A stretch of DNA of 64,000 bases. Source: Zoogloea sp. GTDB lineage: Bacteria; Pseudomonadota; Gammaproteobacteria; Burkholderiales; Rhodocyclaceae. Position numbers and translations under genes: made by a program. The DNA lies in contig NZ_JAFLDT010000011.1 in NCBI RefSeq assembly GCF_017302315.1, forward strand, positions 1 through 64,000, in the 5' to 3' direction. Numbering within the stretch: position 1 is the first letter of the stretch; each line of letters opens with the position of its first letter. Shown here piece by piece: positions 45,592 to 53,872 of the stretch. Below the pieces are notes generated by a model. It was given only the letters and a program-made list of their open reading frames with translations. It searched no databases and was not told where the DNA came from.

Positions 45592-45600
45592 TGCTAGAAT
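45592..45600 (+). promoter_or_regulatory. Extended -10 promoter element for ppx
   Basis: TGCTAGAAT about 40 bases before the ppx ATG, with no proper -35. The ppk/ppx gap (45483-45640) also has an AT-rich stretch around 45510-45540 that should contain the ppk promoter. I do not see a convincing Pho box. Confidence 0.45.
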
Positions 45601-45640
45601 TCGGGGCCTTGGCGCCGCTGGCGCATCTTCCGTGTGATTC

Positions 45641-47152
45641 ATGAACCGTGAGTTGATTGCAGCCATTGATCTTGGTTCCAACAGTTTCCGTCTGCAGGTC
45701 GGACGGATCGTCAATGACCAGATCTACCCCCTTGATGGTATCAAGGAGTCAGTCCGCCTCGCTGCGGGCCTGTCGCCCGATCGCATGCTTGATGCGGCCT
45801 CCCAGTTCCGCGGGATCAGCGCACTGCGCTGTTTCAACGAGCGCCTGCGCGACTATTCGCCGGATGCGGTGCGTGCGGTGGCGACCAACACCCTTCGGGT
45901 GGCCAAGAACGCGGCCCACTTCCTTGTGCAGGCCGAGGCCGCCCTGGGTTTCCCGATTGAAGTCATCGCAGGCCGTGAAGAGGCGCGACTCATCTACGTA
46001 GGCGTCGCCCACACCCTGCCCAATCCCCATCGGCAGCAACTGGTGGTGGATATCGGGGGGGGCTCCACCGAGTTCGTGATTGGCAAGAGCTTTCAGCCAA
46101 TTGCCCTGGAGTCCCTGTACATGGGCTGCGTGAGCTTCTCGCTCAGGCATTTTCCGGACGGGCGGGTGGATCGGCGAGGTTTGCGCGATGCCGAACTGGC
46201 GGCGCAGAAGGAAATACAGACGATCTCCCACGCCTACCGCGAGGTCGGGTGGGAAGAGGCGGTGGGGTCCAGTGGGTCGGCGAAGGCCCTTGTGGATATC
46301 CTCGAACTCAACGGTCTGTCGGACGGGGGCATTACCCGCAGTGGCCTGGAGCGTCTGCGTGCGCTGATGCTCAGGGCGGGCAATGTAAACAGCCTGCAGC
46401 TCGAGGGCCTGCGCCCGGATCGTCTGCCTGTTCTGCCCGGCGGGTTTGCCATCATGTGGGCGGTCTTCGAGGAGTTCGGCCTCGAGCGCATGACGTTTTC
46501 CGAAGGTGCACTGCGTCTGGGCGTGTTGTACGACCTGCTTGGTCGCTACCACCACCACGACCTGCGGGATGCCACTGTGGCGGCCTTCGTGGAGCGCTAC
46601 GGGGTTGATGCCGCCCATGCCCGCCAGGTGGCCGAGACCGCGAGAGCCTTCCTGCTCCAGCTCGATCCCGACGCGGCGGACGAGGAGAACGTTGACAGGC
46701 GCTTCCTGGAGTGGGCGGCGCAGCTCCACGAGATTGGCGTGTCGGTGGCTCACTCCAGCTACCACAAGCACAGCGCCTACATTCTCGGCAACGCCGACAT
46801 GCCCGGGTTCTCCAGGATGGACCAGGGGCGCCTCGCGCGCATGGTGTTGGCCCATCGGGGCAAGCTGGCCCGGGTCAGTGCCCTGGAACTCGATAGCCCT
46901 GAGTGGCGCCTGATCCTGTGCCTGCGTCTTGCTGCAGTCGTGCACCGTGCCCGCGATGGTCGCGGCGTGCCGCCCCTGCGCCTCCGGCGGGACGGGCGCG
47001 GCCATGTGGTGGTGGCCGATGCCGAATGGCTGCGCAACCTTCCCTTGACGGCGGCGGCGCTGGATGAGGAAGAGCGTCAGTGGCAGGCCATCGGGCTGCC
47101 GATGAAGGTGCGCCTCGAACGGGCATCGGCGCGCAGTCCGGTCATCACCTGA
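45641..47152 (+). CDS. ppx: Exopolyphosphatase (Ppx/GppA family)
   Basis: A 503-residue hydrolase of the ASKHA fold that removes terminal phosphates from polyphosphate. N-terminal motifs are AIDLGSNSFRLQVG (phosphate 1 loop) and VDIGGGSTEFVIG. A C-terminal HD-like helical domain spans about 310-500. The length is that of full Ppx; GppA activity on pppGpp cannot be ruled out from sequence, but pairing with ppk favours Ppx. It runs into the mlaE-like gene after 9 bases and may be co-transcribed with it. Confidence 0.92.
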   Translation: MNRELIAAIDLGSNSFRLQVGRIVNDQIYPLDGIKESVRLAAGLSPDRMLDAASQFRGISALRCFNERLRDYSPDAVRAVATNTLRVAKNAAHFLVQAEAALGFPIEVIAGREEARLIYVGVAHTLPNPHRQQLVVDIGGGSTEFVIGKSFQPIALESLYMGCVSFSLRHFPDGRVDRRGLRDAELAAQKEIQTISHAYREVGWEEAVGSSGSAKALVDILELNGLSDGGITRSGLERLRALMLRAGNVNSLQLEGLRPDRLPVLPGGFAIMWAVFEEFGLERMTFSEGALRLGVLYDLLGRYHHHDLRDATVAAFVERYGVDAAHARQVAETARAFLLQLDPDAADEENVDRRFLEWAAQLHEIGVSVAHSSYHKHSAYILGNADMPGFSRMDQGRLARMVLAHRGKLARVSALELDSPEWRLILCLRLAAVVHRARDGRGVPPLRLRRDGRGHVVVADAEWLRNLPLTAAALDEEERQWQAIGLPMKVRLERASARSPVIT

Positions 47153-47161
47153 GGACGGCCG

Positions 47162-48295
47162 GTGACGCCGTCCGACCGTCCACCGCCGGTCATCCGGATC
47201 GATGCCGGCGGCGGCGGAATGCAGGTTGCCTTGGCGGGTGACTGGACCTTGCAAGGGCTCTGCCCCTTGCCCGAAGACCTGCGGCGTGAGCTTGCCGTGG
47301 CTCCACCCGAAGGCACCTGGAATCTTGCAGGCGTGACCCGCCTGGACAGTTTCGGTGCGGTATTGCTGTGGCGTCACTGGGGGCGGCGGCGCCCCGCCCG
47401 CTTGGATCTGCCCGAGGCGCTGGCACCGGTGCTGGCGCGGGCCGAGGCGCTCCCCGGGGGCGGTCTGCCTGCGGAGCCCGGCTACCGCTTCCTCGACGGC
47501 ACGGCCCAGCTAGGGCGTGCAGTGCATGCGGCCTTGCATCATCTTCTTGGTTTCGTTGCCCTGGTGGGGCACATCCTGATCGGGCTGGGTGGCCTGCTGC
47601 GGCGTCGCGATCAATGGCCCCTGCGCGAGATCTCGGCCAACTTCTACAAGGTTGGGGTGCGCGCCATGCCGGTGACGGCACTGGTTGGTTTTCTGATCGG
47701 CGTGGTGATGTCCTACCTGTCCGCGCTGCAGTTGCGGGCCTTTGGCGCCGATGCGTTCATCGTCAACATCCTGGGTCTGGGCATCATCCGGGAGCTCGGT
47801 CCGGTGCTGGTGTCGGTGCTGGTGGCGGGGCGTTCGGGTTCGGCGATGACGGCGCAGCTCGGGGTGATGCGGGTGACCGAGGAGATCGATGCCCTGACCG
47901 CGATGGGGATCTCCCGCCATGTGCGCCTGGTATTGCCCAAGGTCGTGGCCCTGACCCTCGCAATGCCGTTATTGACCCTGTGGGGATCGGCTGTGGCGAT
48001 CCTCGGGGGGATGGTTTCCGCGTATGTTCAGCTCGGCATGAGCTTTGACTATTTCCTGAATGCCTTGCCGCGCGCCGTGCCCGCCGCCAATCTGGTCATC
48101 GGCTTGGGCAAAGGCGCGGTGTTCGGCCTGCTGATTGCCCTGGTTGCCTGTTACTTCGGCCTGCGTGTGCGGCCCAACACGGAAAGCCTGTCGGCCAACA
48201 CCACGGCCTCCGTCGTGGCGTCGATCACCGTTGTCATTCTGGTGGATGCGGTCTTCGCCATTGCTACCCGCTCCATCGGTCTGCCTTACCGATGA
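47162..48295 (+). CDS. STAS-MlaE fusion, lipid ABC transporter permease
   Basis: A 377-residue permease. Residues 1-100 resemble a STAS domain (MQVALAGDWTLQGLCPLP, then WNLAGVTRLDSFGAVLLW), the fold of MlaB. Residues 120-377 are the MlaE/YrbE permease with its signature region IRELGPVLVSVLVAGRSGSA and EEIDALTAMGI. In E. coli MlaB is a separate subunit; here it is fused. Start GTG with AGGA upstream. It is overlapped by the ATPase gene (4 bases). The transporter moves phospholipids or similar lipids between membranes. Confidence 0.9.
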   Translation: MTPSDRPPPVIRIDAGGGGMQVALAGDWTLQGLCPLPEDLRRELAVAPPEGTWNLAGVTRLDSFGAVLLWRHWGRRRPARLDLPEALAPVLARAEALPGGGLPAEPGYRFLDGTAQLGRAVHAALHHLLGFVALVGHILIGLGGLLRRRDQWPLREISANFYKVGVRAMPVTALVGFLIGVVMSYLSALQLRAFGADAFIVNILGLGIIRELGPVLVSVLVAGRSGSAMTAQLGVMRVTEEIDALTAMGISRHVRLVLPKVVALTLAMPLLTLWGSAVAILGGMVSAYVQLGMSFDYFLNALPRAVPAANLVIGLGKGAVFGLLIALVACYFGLRVRPNTESLSANTTASVVASITVVILVDAVFAIATRSIGLPYR

Positions 48296-49068
48296 GCACG
48301 TTCCCCGTCGAATTGAGAGGCGTATCCACCCGCTTCGGAAAGCAGTGGATCCATCGGGGCATCGATCTGGCTGTTCCGGCCGGCGAGGTGGTGGCGCTGG
48401 TGGGTGGATCGGGCAGTGGCAAGACTACCCTGCTGCGCCAGATGGTCGGCCTGCTGTATCCAGTGGAGGGTGAGGTGAAGGTATTCGGCGAGCGTCTTGA
48501 TGCTGGAGCCCGACACGAGCAGTTGGCCCGTCGCCGCCGTTTCGGAATGCTGTTTCAGCACGGGGCGCTGTTCTCGGCATTCACGGTGTTCGCCAATATC
48601 GCCTTTCCCCTGCGTGAATTCGGCGTGCGGGACGAGGGGCTTCTCAGGGATCTGGTGTTGCTCAAGATGGCCATGGTCGAGCTGGAACCGGACGTGGCAT
48701 TGCGCATGCCTGCCGAGCTTTCCGGCGGCATGGTTAAGCGCGTCGCCCTGGCGCGCGCCCTGGCCCTGGAACCCGAACTGCTGGTGCTGGATGAACCCAC
48801 CGCCGGTCTCGATCCGGATCTGAGCTCCGCTTTCGTGGAGCTTATCCGTTCCCTCCACCGGGCGCTGGGCCTCACGGTGATACTCGTCACCCACGATCTG
48901 GATACGCTGGCGGCCCTTGCGACACGCGTCGCCGTGCTTTCTGCCGGGCGTATACTGGCCTTTGGTACCCTCGACGAAGTCACCAACGTGCGTGATCCCT
49001 TCATTGACCGCTTCTTTCATGGCGCCCGCAGCCAGGCCGCACTGGCACGGGGACTGGGGGCTGGCTGA
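48292..49068 (+). CDS. MlaF-like ABC transporter ATP-binding protein
   Basis: A 258-residue ATPase of the Mla/Ttg2A type. Walker A is GGSGSGKTTLLRQM (38-51), the signature LSGGMVKRVALARAL, and Walker B LLVLDEPTAGLDP. The Met-Val-Lys variation in the signature (SGGMVKR) is characteristic of the MlaF group. It pairs with the STAS-MlaE permease upstream and the MCE protein downstream, with start/stop overlaps on both sides. Confidence 0.93.
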   Translation: MSTFPVELRGVSTRFGKQWIHRGIDLAVPAGEVVALVGGSGSGKTTLLRQMVGLLYPVEGEVKVFGERLDAGARHEQLARRRRFGMLFQHGALFSAFTVFANIAFPLREFGVRDEGLLRDLVLLKMAMVELEPDVALRMPAELSGGMVKRVALARALALEPELLVLDEPTAGLDPDLSSAFVELIRSLHRALGLTVILVTHDLDTLAALATRVAVLSAGRILAFGTLDEVTNVRDPFIDRFFHGARSQAALARGLGAG

Positions 49069-50012
49069 TGGAAAACCGCGCCCATGCCATCGCTACCGGT
49101 CTCTTTGCCATCTTTCTGAGTGCGGCGGTGGTGCTTGCCCTGTGGTGGTTCTCCGACCGGCGCGAGGTCACCCGGGATCTGGTGTTGGTGAGCACGGGTA
49201 GCGTCAACGGACTCAATCCCCAGGCGACTGTCCGCTACCGGGGCATCGTGGCCGGCAAGGTCGCGCAGATTGCCCTTGATCCGGCCGATCTGCGCCAGGT
49301 GCTGGTGACCGTGCGCATCCGTGCCGATCTGCCGGTCACGACGGCAACGCGTGCCCGGATGGCGACCCAGGGGGTGACGGGGCTGGCCTTCATTGCCCTG
49401 GACGACCCAGGCACTGTCGCCGAACCGCTGACGGGGGAAGGGGGGCAGCCACCGCGGATCCCCCTCGCGCCGAGCCTTGTGGAAGAGTTTTCGAGTACGG
49501 CGCTGGAAACCCTCCGGCAGTTGCGCGACATGACCGAACGCCTCGCGACACTGACCCGGGCAGACAACCTCAAGCGCGTGGACAACACCCTGGCCAGCCT
49601 GGAGGCAGCAAGCCGTGGATTGGACAAGACCCTGCAGGAGGCACCTCGTACCCTGGCCGCGGTACGACAGGTCTTCAGCAAGGACCGACTCGCTCGGGTG
49701 GACCGAACCCTTCAGAACCTCGAACGTGCCAGCGCGGAGGCCGCTCCGCTGGCGATAGAGGGGCGCAAGCTGCTGGGCCGGCTGCAAACCCTGAGCGAAC
49801 GCCTGGACAGCCTTGCTGGTGCGGCGGGGGAAGGGTTGGCGGGCAGCACCTTGCCCCGTTTCAATCTGCTCCTGCAGGAGCTCGCCACCACTTCGCGCCA
49901 GCTTTCCGAGTTGCTTGACGAGATCGATTCCTCACCCCAGATGCTCATCCTGGGGCGCGGCAAGCCACTGCCCGGGCCCGGTGAGGCCGGATTCCGGGAG
50001 CCTGCGCAATGA
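49068..50012 (+). CDS. MlaD family (MCE-domain) substrate-binding protein
   Basis: A 314-residue protein with one N-terminal transmembrane helix (HAIATGLFAIFLSAAVVLAL) and an MCE domain around residues 38-115 (STGSVNGLNPQATVRYRGIV, then GVTGLAFIALDD). A long helical tail of about 190 residues follows, consistent with the tube- or needle-forming tails of longer MCE proteins. It sits in the periplasm and passes lipids through a hexameric pore. It is longer than E. coli MlaD (183 aa) and resembles the YrbE-MCE systems that work with a PqiC-like lipoprotein, as found downstream. Confidence 0.9.
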   Translation: MENRAHAIATGLFAIFLSAAVVLALWWFSDRREVTRDLVLVSTGSVNGLNPQATVRYRGIVAGKVAQIALDPADLRQVLVTVRIRADLPVTTATRARMATQGVTGLAFIALDDPGTVAEPLTGEGGQPPRIPLAPSLVEEFSSTALETLRQLRDMTERLATLTRADNLKRVDNTLASLEAASRGLDKTLQEAPRTLAAVRQVFSKDRLARVDRTLQNLERASAEAAPLAIEGRKLLGRLQTLSERLDSLAGAAGEGLAGSTLPRFNLLLQELATTSRQLSELLDEIDSSPQMLILGRGKPLPGPGEAGFREPAQ

Positions 50013-50656
50013 GTGTGTTTCTTCGGGAGTCCCCATCGGCCATGCTGCGCGCCACCCTAGCCCTGATTCCGCTCACCCTGGTGACCGCCTGCGGCGGTCT
50101 GCCACCCTCGACGGCCACGCTTTCGGTGCATGACTTCGGCCCCCTTGAGGCGGTCGCGCCGGAACAGGCGGACTTTCCCTTGCGCAGCGTTGAAGTGGTG
50201 CCGGCCCCCTGGCTGGCGTCCAATGCCATGGTGTATCGCCTTGTCCACGTGCAGCCGACGCGCCGGCAGGCTTTCAAGGACAATCGTTGGGCTGCCCAGC
50301 CGGCACAGCTGGTGGAACTGGTTCTCAAGCGGGGGTTGCACGCCGGAGAGTCGGTGCTCCCGGCGGGGGGGTGTCGACTGCGGGTAGACCTGGATGAGTT
50401 CTACCAGCGCTTCGATTCTTCCCGGGTCAGCCGGGGAAGCATCGAGGCCCGGGTTGCGCTTCTTGCGCCACGGGCCGATCAACCACTGGCGGTGCGGGCG
50501 TTTACCCTGGATCATGACGCGCCGACACCCGATGCCGCCGGTGGGGTGCATGCGCTCAGAGCGGCCACCCTGCAGCTTGATCGCGACATCCGCGACTGGC
50601 TGCGAGGCCTTGACGGGCGTGTCGGCGCAGGTGTGCGTGCCCGCTGCGGCGCCTGA
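50009..50656 (+). CDS. ABC-type transport auxiliary lipoprotein (PqiC-like)
   Basis: A 215-residue lipoprotein with a signal peptide ending in the lipobox LVTAC (Cys28). The segments FPLRSVEVVPAPWLASNAMVYRL and LRVDLDEFYQRFDSSRVSRG match the auxiliary component family found with MCE transporters. It probably docks the MCE tube at the outer membrane. ATG at 50009 overlaps the MCE gene stop; an internal ATG at 50042 giving MLRATLALIPL would be a more typical signal-peptide start. Confidence 0.85.
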   Translation: MSVFLRESPSAMLRATLALIPLTLVTACGGLPPSTATLSVHDFGPLEAVAPEQADFPLRSVEVVPAPWLASNAMVYRLVHVQPTRRQAFKDNRWAAQPAQLVELVLKRGLHAGESVLPAGGCRLRVDLDEFYQRFDSSRVSRGSIEARVALLAPRADQPLAVRAFTLDHDAPTPDAAGGVHALRAATLQLDRDIRDWLRGLDGRVGAGVRARCGA

Positions 50657-50712
50657 TTTTTTCGTGACCGGCAGGGACTTGCCGGCATTTCAACAGCCTG
50701 GAGGAGAACACC

Positions 50713-51513
50713 ATGAATGCAGTGCCCGACCTCAATTCCGAACCTTTCCTGCTCCGTGCCGATGCCGACGGGGTGCGCACGCTCACCTTGAATCGGCCTG
50801 GGCAGTTCAACGCCTTGTCCCGGGAGATGCTTGAAGCCCTGCTTGCCGAACTGGAGGCCATTGCCGCCGACAGGTCGGTGCGGGTGGTCGTTCTCGCCGG
50901 TGCGGGGAAGGCCTTCTGTGCCGGCCATGATCTCAAGGAGATGCGCGGCAACTACACCAAGGCTTTCCATCAAGCCCTGTTCCGTCTGTGCGGCAAAGTC
51001 ATGATGCAGATCGTCAACATGCCGCAGCCGGTGGTCGCGCGCATCCACGGCATCGCGACGGCAGCGGGGTGCCAGCTGGTCTCCATGTGCGATCTGGCGG
51101 TGGCGTCGGATGTGGCCCGCTTCGCCGTGTCGGGAATCAACGTCGGTCTCTTCTGTGCCACGCCGAGTGTGGGGCTGTCTCGCAACATGGGGCGCAAGGA
51201 AGCCTTCGAGATGCTCGTGACCGGTGATTTCATCGATGCCGCCGAAGCCCGTCGGCGCGGGCTGGTGAACCGCGTGGTGCCTCTTGAGGCGCTGGACGAG
51301 GAGGTGGCGCGCCTTACGGCCTCCATCTGTGCCAAGTCTCCCGCGGCCATCGCCATGGGCAAGCAGATGTTCTATGGTCAGCTCGAGATGGGTCTTGATG
51401 CAGCCTATCAGCACGCGGCTGAAGTGATGGCCTGCAATATGATGTGTGAGGACGCCGCCGAGGGCATCGACGCCTTCATGGCCAAGCGCAAGCCCGTGTG
51501 GACGGGGAAATGA
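50713..51513 (+). CDS. Crotonase-like protein (ECHDC3 type), hydratase glutamates absent
   Basis: A 266-residue crotonase-fold protein. The oxyanion-hole region is GAGKAFCAGHDLKEM (63-77) and the second glycine loop GIATAAGCQLVSMCD (113-127). In classical enoyl-CoA hydratases the catalytic glutamates lie in GGGCE and FGQPE; here the equivalents are Gln121 (AAGCQ) and Gly141 (FAVSG). A straightforward hydratase is therefore unlikely. Isomerase, hydrolase or non-catalytic roles are possible. GGAGG precedes the ATG. It is isolated between the mla operon and tatD. Confidence 0.85.
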   Translation: MNAVPDLNSEPFLLRADADGVRTLTLNRPGQFNALSREMLEALLAELEAIAADRSVRVVVLAGAGKAFCAGHDLKEMRGNYTKAFHQALFRLCGKVMMQIVNMPQPVVARIHGIATAAGCQLVSMCDLAVASDVARFAVSGINVGLFCATPSVGLSRNMGRKEAFEMLVTGDFIDAAEARRRGLVNRVVPLEALDEEVARLTASICAKSPAAIAMGKQMFYGQLEMGLDAAYQHAAEVMACNMMCEDAAEGIDAFMAKRKPVWTGK

Positions 51514-51532
51514 GGCCTGCGCCGGGCAAACC

Positions 51533-52342
51533 GTGCTGATCGATACCCACTGCCACCTGGATGCCGCCGAGTTTGACGGTGATCGGGTGGCGGTGCTCGA
51601 TGAAGCGCGTCGCGTCGGGGTGGGGGCCTTTCTGGTACCCGCGATAGGGGTTGGCAACTTTGATGCCGTGGCTGCGCTGAGCGCCGTCCATCCCGATTGT
51701 TGTTATGCCTATGGCATCCATCCGATGTATGTGCGGCAGGCGCAGGCATCCGACCTGGAATGCTTGCGTCAGCGGCTGGCTGATGGGGGGGCCGTGGCGG
51801 TGGGCGAGATCGGGCTGGATGGCTTTGTGGCTGATGGTGACCTGCCCCTTCAGACTCGCTATTTCGAAGCTCAGCTCGGGTTGGCGCGGGATTTCGACCT
51901 GCCGGTTGTCCTGCATGTCCGCCGTGCCCAGGATGCGGTACTCAAGCAATTGCGACGCTTCCGTCCCCGGGGAGGCATTGCACACGCTTTCAACGGCAGT
52001 CGTCAGCAGGCCGAGGCCTTCATCGGCCTGGGTTTCCGGCTTGGGTTCGGGGGGGCGATGACCTACAGCGGGTCGACGCGCATCCGTGATCTGGCGGCCA
52101 GCCTGCCCCTGGAAAGCATTGTGCTGGAAACCGACGCGCCGGATATTCCTCCGGCCTGGGGGGCCGGGCAGCGCAATTCGCCAATCAATCTGCGCCGCTT
52201 TGCCGAAGCGCTGGCAGGGCTGCGGGGGATCACGGTAGAGGAGGTGGTGCGGGTGACGGGGCACAACGCCATTGATGCGATTCCCGGTCTGGCCCGCATC
52301 AATCCTGTGCTGATGCCAGGGGTGTCTGACTGTGGGCGATGA
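51533..52342 (+). CDS. TatD-family metal-dependent hydrolase
   Basis: A 269-residue TIM-barrel hydrolase. Metal ligands: IDTHCHLD at the N-terminus, a glutamate in VGEIGLDGF, a histidine in VVLHVRRAQD, a histidine in GIAHAFNG and an aspartate in VLETDAPDIPP. Members act as 3'-5' exonucleases or as D-aminoacyl-tRNA or other nucleases. The GTG at 51533 gives the usual VLIDTHCHLD start. The 3' end overlaps the convergent TetR gene by 44 bases. Confidence 0.9.
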   Translation: MLIDTHCHLDAAEFDGDRVAVLDEARRVGVGAFLVPAIGVGNFDAVAALSAVHPDCCYAYGIHPMYVRQAQASDLECLRQRLADGGAVAVGEIGLDGFVADGDLPLQTRYFEAQLGLARDFDLPVVLHVRRAQDAVLKQLRRFRPRGGIAHAFNGSRQQAEAFIGLGFRLGFGGAMTYSGSTRIRDLAASLPLESIVLETDAPDIPPAWGAGQRNSPINLRRFAEALAGLRGITVEEVVRVTGHNAIDAIPGLARINPVLMPGVSDCGR

Positions 52343-52892
52343 GTGCCCGGATGTCGTCCTTCATGCGTGCGACGTCACCATCAAATTTTTCGTAGTTCAT
52401 CATCGAAACGCCGAAAACGTAGGCATACAGGAGCATGCTGCGGGTGGATGCCTCGTGCATCGGCACGCCGCAGGCCAGGAACAGATCTCGGGCACAACGC
52501 AGTCGCCAGGTGTCCACTTCCTCCACAATGGCTGCGGCCGCCTCATCGCGGCGGGCCCATTCGCGCATGGCCAGTTCAATGAGGATGCCCTTGCGATTGC
52601 GGCTGGTGCTGTAAACATCGATGACCCTGAAGATTTGCGCTTCCTCACTTCCGGCTTCCGGGCGGGTCTGCTTGATGATGTCGCGGATGCGGCCGTCCTT
52701 CCAGGTTTCCAGAACGCCCGAGAGGAGATCCTGACGGTCCTTGAAATGCCAGTAGAAGCTGCCCTTCGTCACATGCAGGCGTTTGGCAAGAACCTCCACG
52801 CGCACCCCTGTGACACCCTCGTCCGCGAGGGTGTCGAGGGCGGTCTGGATCCAGGTTTCGCGGTCAAGCTGGGCGCGTGGTGTTTTTTCCAT
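52299..52892 (-). CDS. TetR-family transcriptional regulator
   Basis: A 197-residue regulator. The DNA-binding HTH lies at about residues 28-50 (VRVEVLAKRLHVTKGSFYWH), and the rest is the ligand-binding helical domain. The ATG at 52892 is chosen; upstream in-frame residues to 52946 fall across the probable operator. It is divergent from etfBA, and the intergenic region holds a palindrome over a sigma-70-like promoter. By analogy with PsrA- or FadR-like TetR proteins it may sense acyl-CoA or fatty acids and control etf; that ligand is inference. Confidence 0.9.
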   Translation of the reverse strand: MEKTPRAQLDRETWIQTALDTLADEGVTGVRVEVLAKRLHVTKGSFYWHFKDRQDLLSGVLETWKDGRIRDIIKQTRPEAGSEEAQIFRVIDVYSTSRNRKGILIELAMREWARRDEAAAAIVEEVDTWRLRCARDLFLACGVPMHEASTRSMLLYAYVFGVSMMNYEKFDGDVARMKDDIRALIAHSQTPLASAQD

Positions 52893-52903
52893 ACGGCGTA
52901 GTA

Positions 52904-52933
52904 TTGACGGTTTGAGAACCATACGGTACCGTA
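52904..52933 (+). promoter_or_regulatory. etfB promoter with candidate TetR operator
   Basis: TTGACG (52904-52909), 17-base spacer, then TACCGT as a weak -10 (52927-52932). A perfect 12-bp palindrome TACGGTACCGTA covers 52922-52933, over the -10. CCATACGG occurs both at 52889 and 52919, and TACCGTACTG (52927) is nearly repeated as TACCGAACTG at 52981. A repressor bound here would block etfB and the TetR gene. A 12-bp palindrome alone is expected about 16 times per window by chance, so position is the main argument. Confidence 0.5.
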
Positions 52934-53122
52934 CTGAAAGTGACAAAGCAAGGTAGCCTGTGAGAAGCTGGCAACTGCTGTACCGAACTGGTGTTCGCGT
53001 CTCGTCGCGCCACAGCTCGGGGTCGGAGAAAAGGTTTGCGGGCGGCTCCCTTTGCGGGAGGTTTCATATCGCTGCAAGCCCATAAAACTGGTGGAGAAAT
53101 TCCAATTTCAAGGAGCACAGCA

Positions 53123-53872
53123 TTGAAGATTCTGGTTCCCGTAAAACGTGTGGTCGATTACAACGTGAAGGTCCGCGTGAAGAGCGACGGTACCGGCGTG
53201 GATATTGCCAACGTCAAGATGTCCATGAACCCCTTTGACGAGATTGCCGTCGAGGAGGCCGTGCGCCTGAAGGAGGCCGGTGTGGCCACCGAGGTGGTTG
53301 CCGTGTCCTGCGGAGTGGGTGCCTGTCAGGAAACCCTGCGCACCGCCATGGCCATCGGAGCCGACCGCGGCATCCTCGTCGAGACTGACGCGGAGCTGCA
53401 GCCCCTGGCCGTGGCCAAGCTGCTCAAGGCCCTGTGCGACAAGGAGCAGCCCCAGGTGGTGATCTGCGGCAAGCAGGCCATCGACGATGATGCCAACCAG
53501 ACCGGTCAGATGCTCTCGGCGCTGATGGGCTGGCCCCAAGCCACCTTTGCCTCCAAGGTGGCGGTGAGCGCGGGCAAGGCCACCGTGACCCGTGAGATCG
53601 ACGGCGGCCTCGAAACCCTCGAGATCGCCCTGCCGGCCGTGGTGACCACCGATCTGCGCCTCAACGAGCCGCGTTACGCGACGCTCCCCAACATCATGAA
53701 GGCCAAGAAGAAGCCCCTTGAAACCATCAAGCCGGCTGATCTGGGGGTGGATGTGACGCCCCGCCTGACGACCCTGAAGGTCGTCGAACCGCCGAAGCGC
53801 AGTGCCGGCGTGATGGTGGCTGACGTGGCTCAGCTCGTACTAAAACTCAAGAACGAAGCGAAGGTGCTGTGA
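53123..53872 (+). CDS. etfB: Electron transfer flavoprotein, beta subunit
   Basis: A 249-residue AMP-binding subunit of ETF, which collects electrons from acyl-CoA dehydrogenases. It starts [36 protein letters not shown] is the ETF-beta signature, and the recognition-loop area is [20 protein letters not shown]. The start codon is TTG, fixed by AAGGAG seven bases upstream (53110-53115). Its leader (52937-53122) contains a small CTCCC/GGGAG hairpin. The stop overlaps the etfA ATG by one base. Confidence 0.96.
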   Translation: MKILVPVKRVVDYNVKVRVKSDGTGVDIANVKMSMNPFDEIAVEEAVRLKEAGVATEVVAVSCGVGACQETLRTAMAIGADRGILVETDAELQPLAVAKLLKALCDKEQPQVVICGKQAIDDDANQTGQMLSALMGWPQATFASKVAVSAGKATVTREIDGGLETLEIALPAVVTTDLRLNEPRYATLPNIMKAKKKPLETIKPADLGVDVTPRLTTLKVVEPPKRSAGVMVADVAQLVLKLKNEAKVL

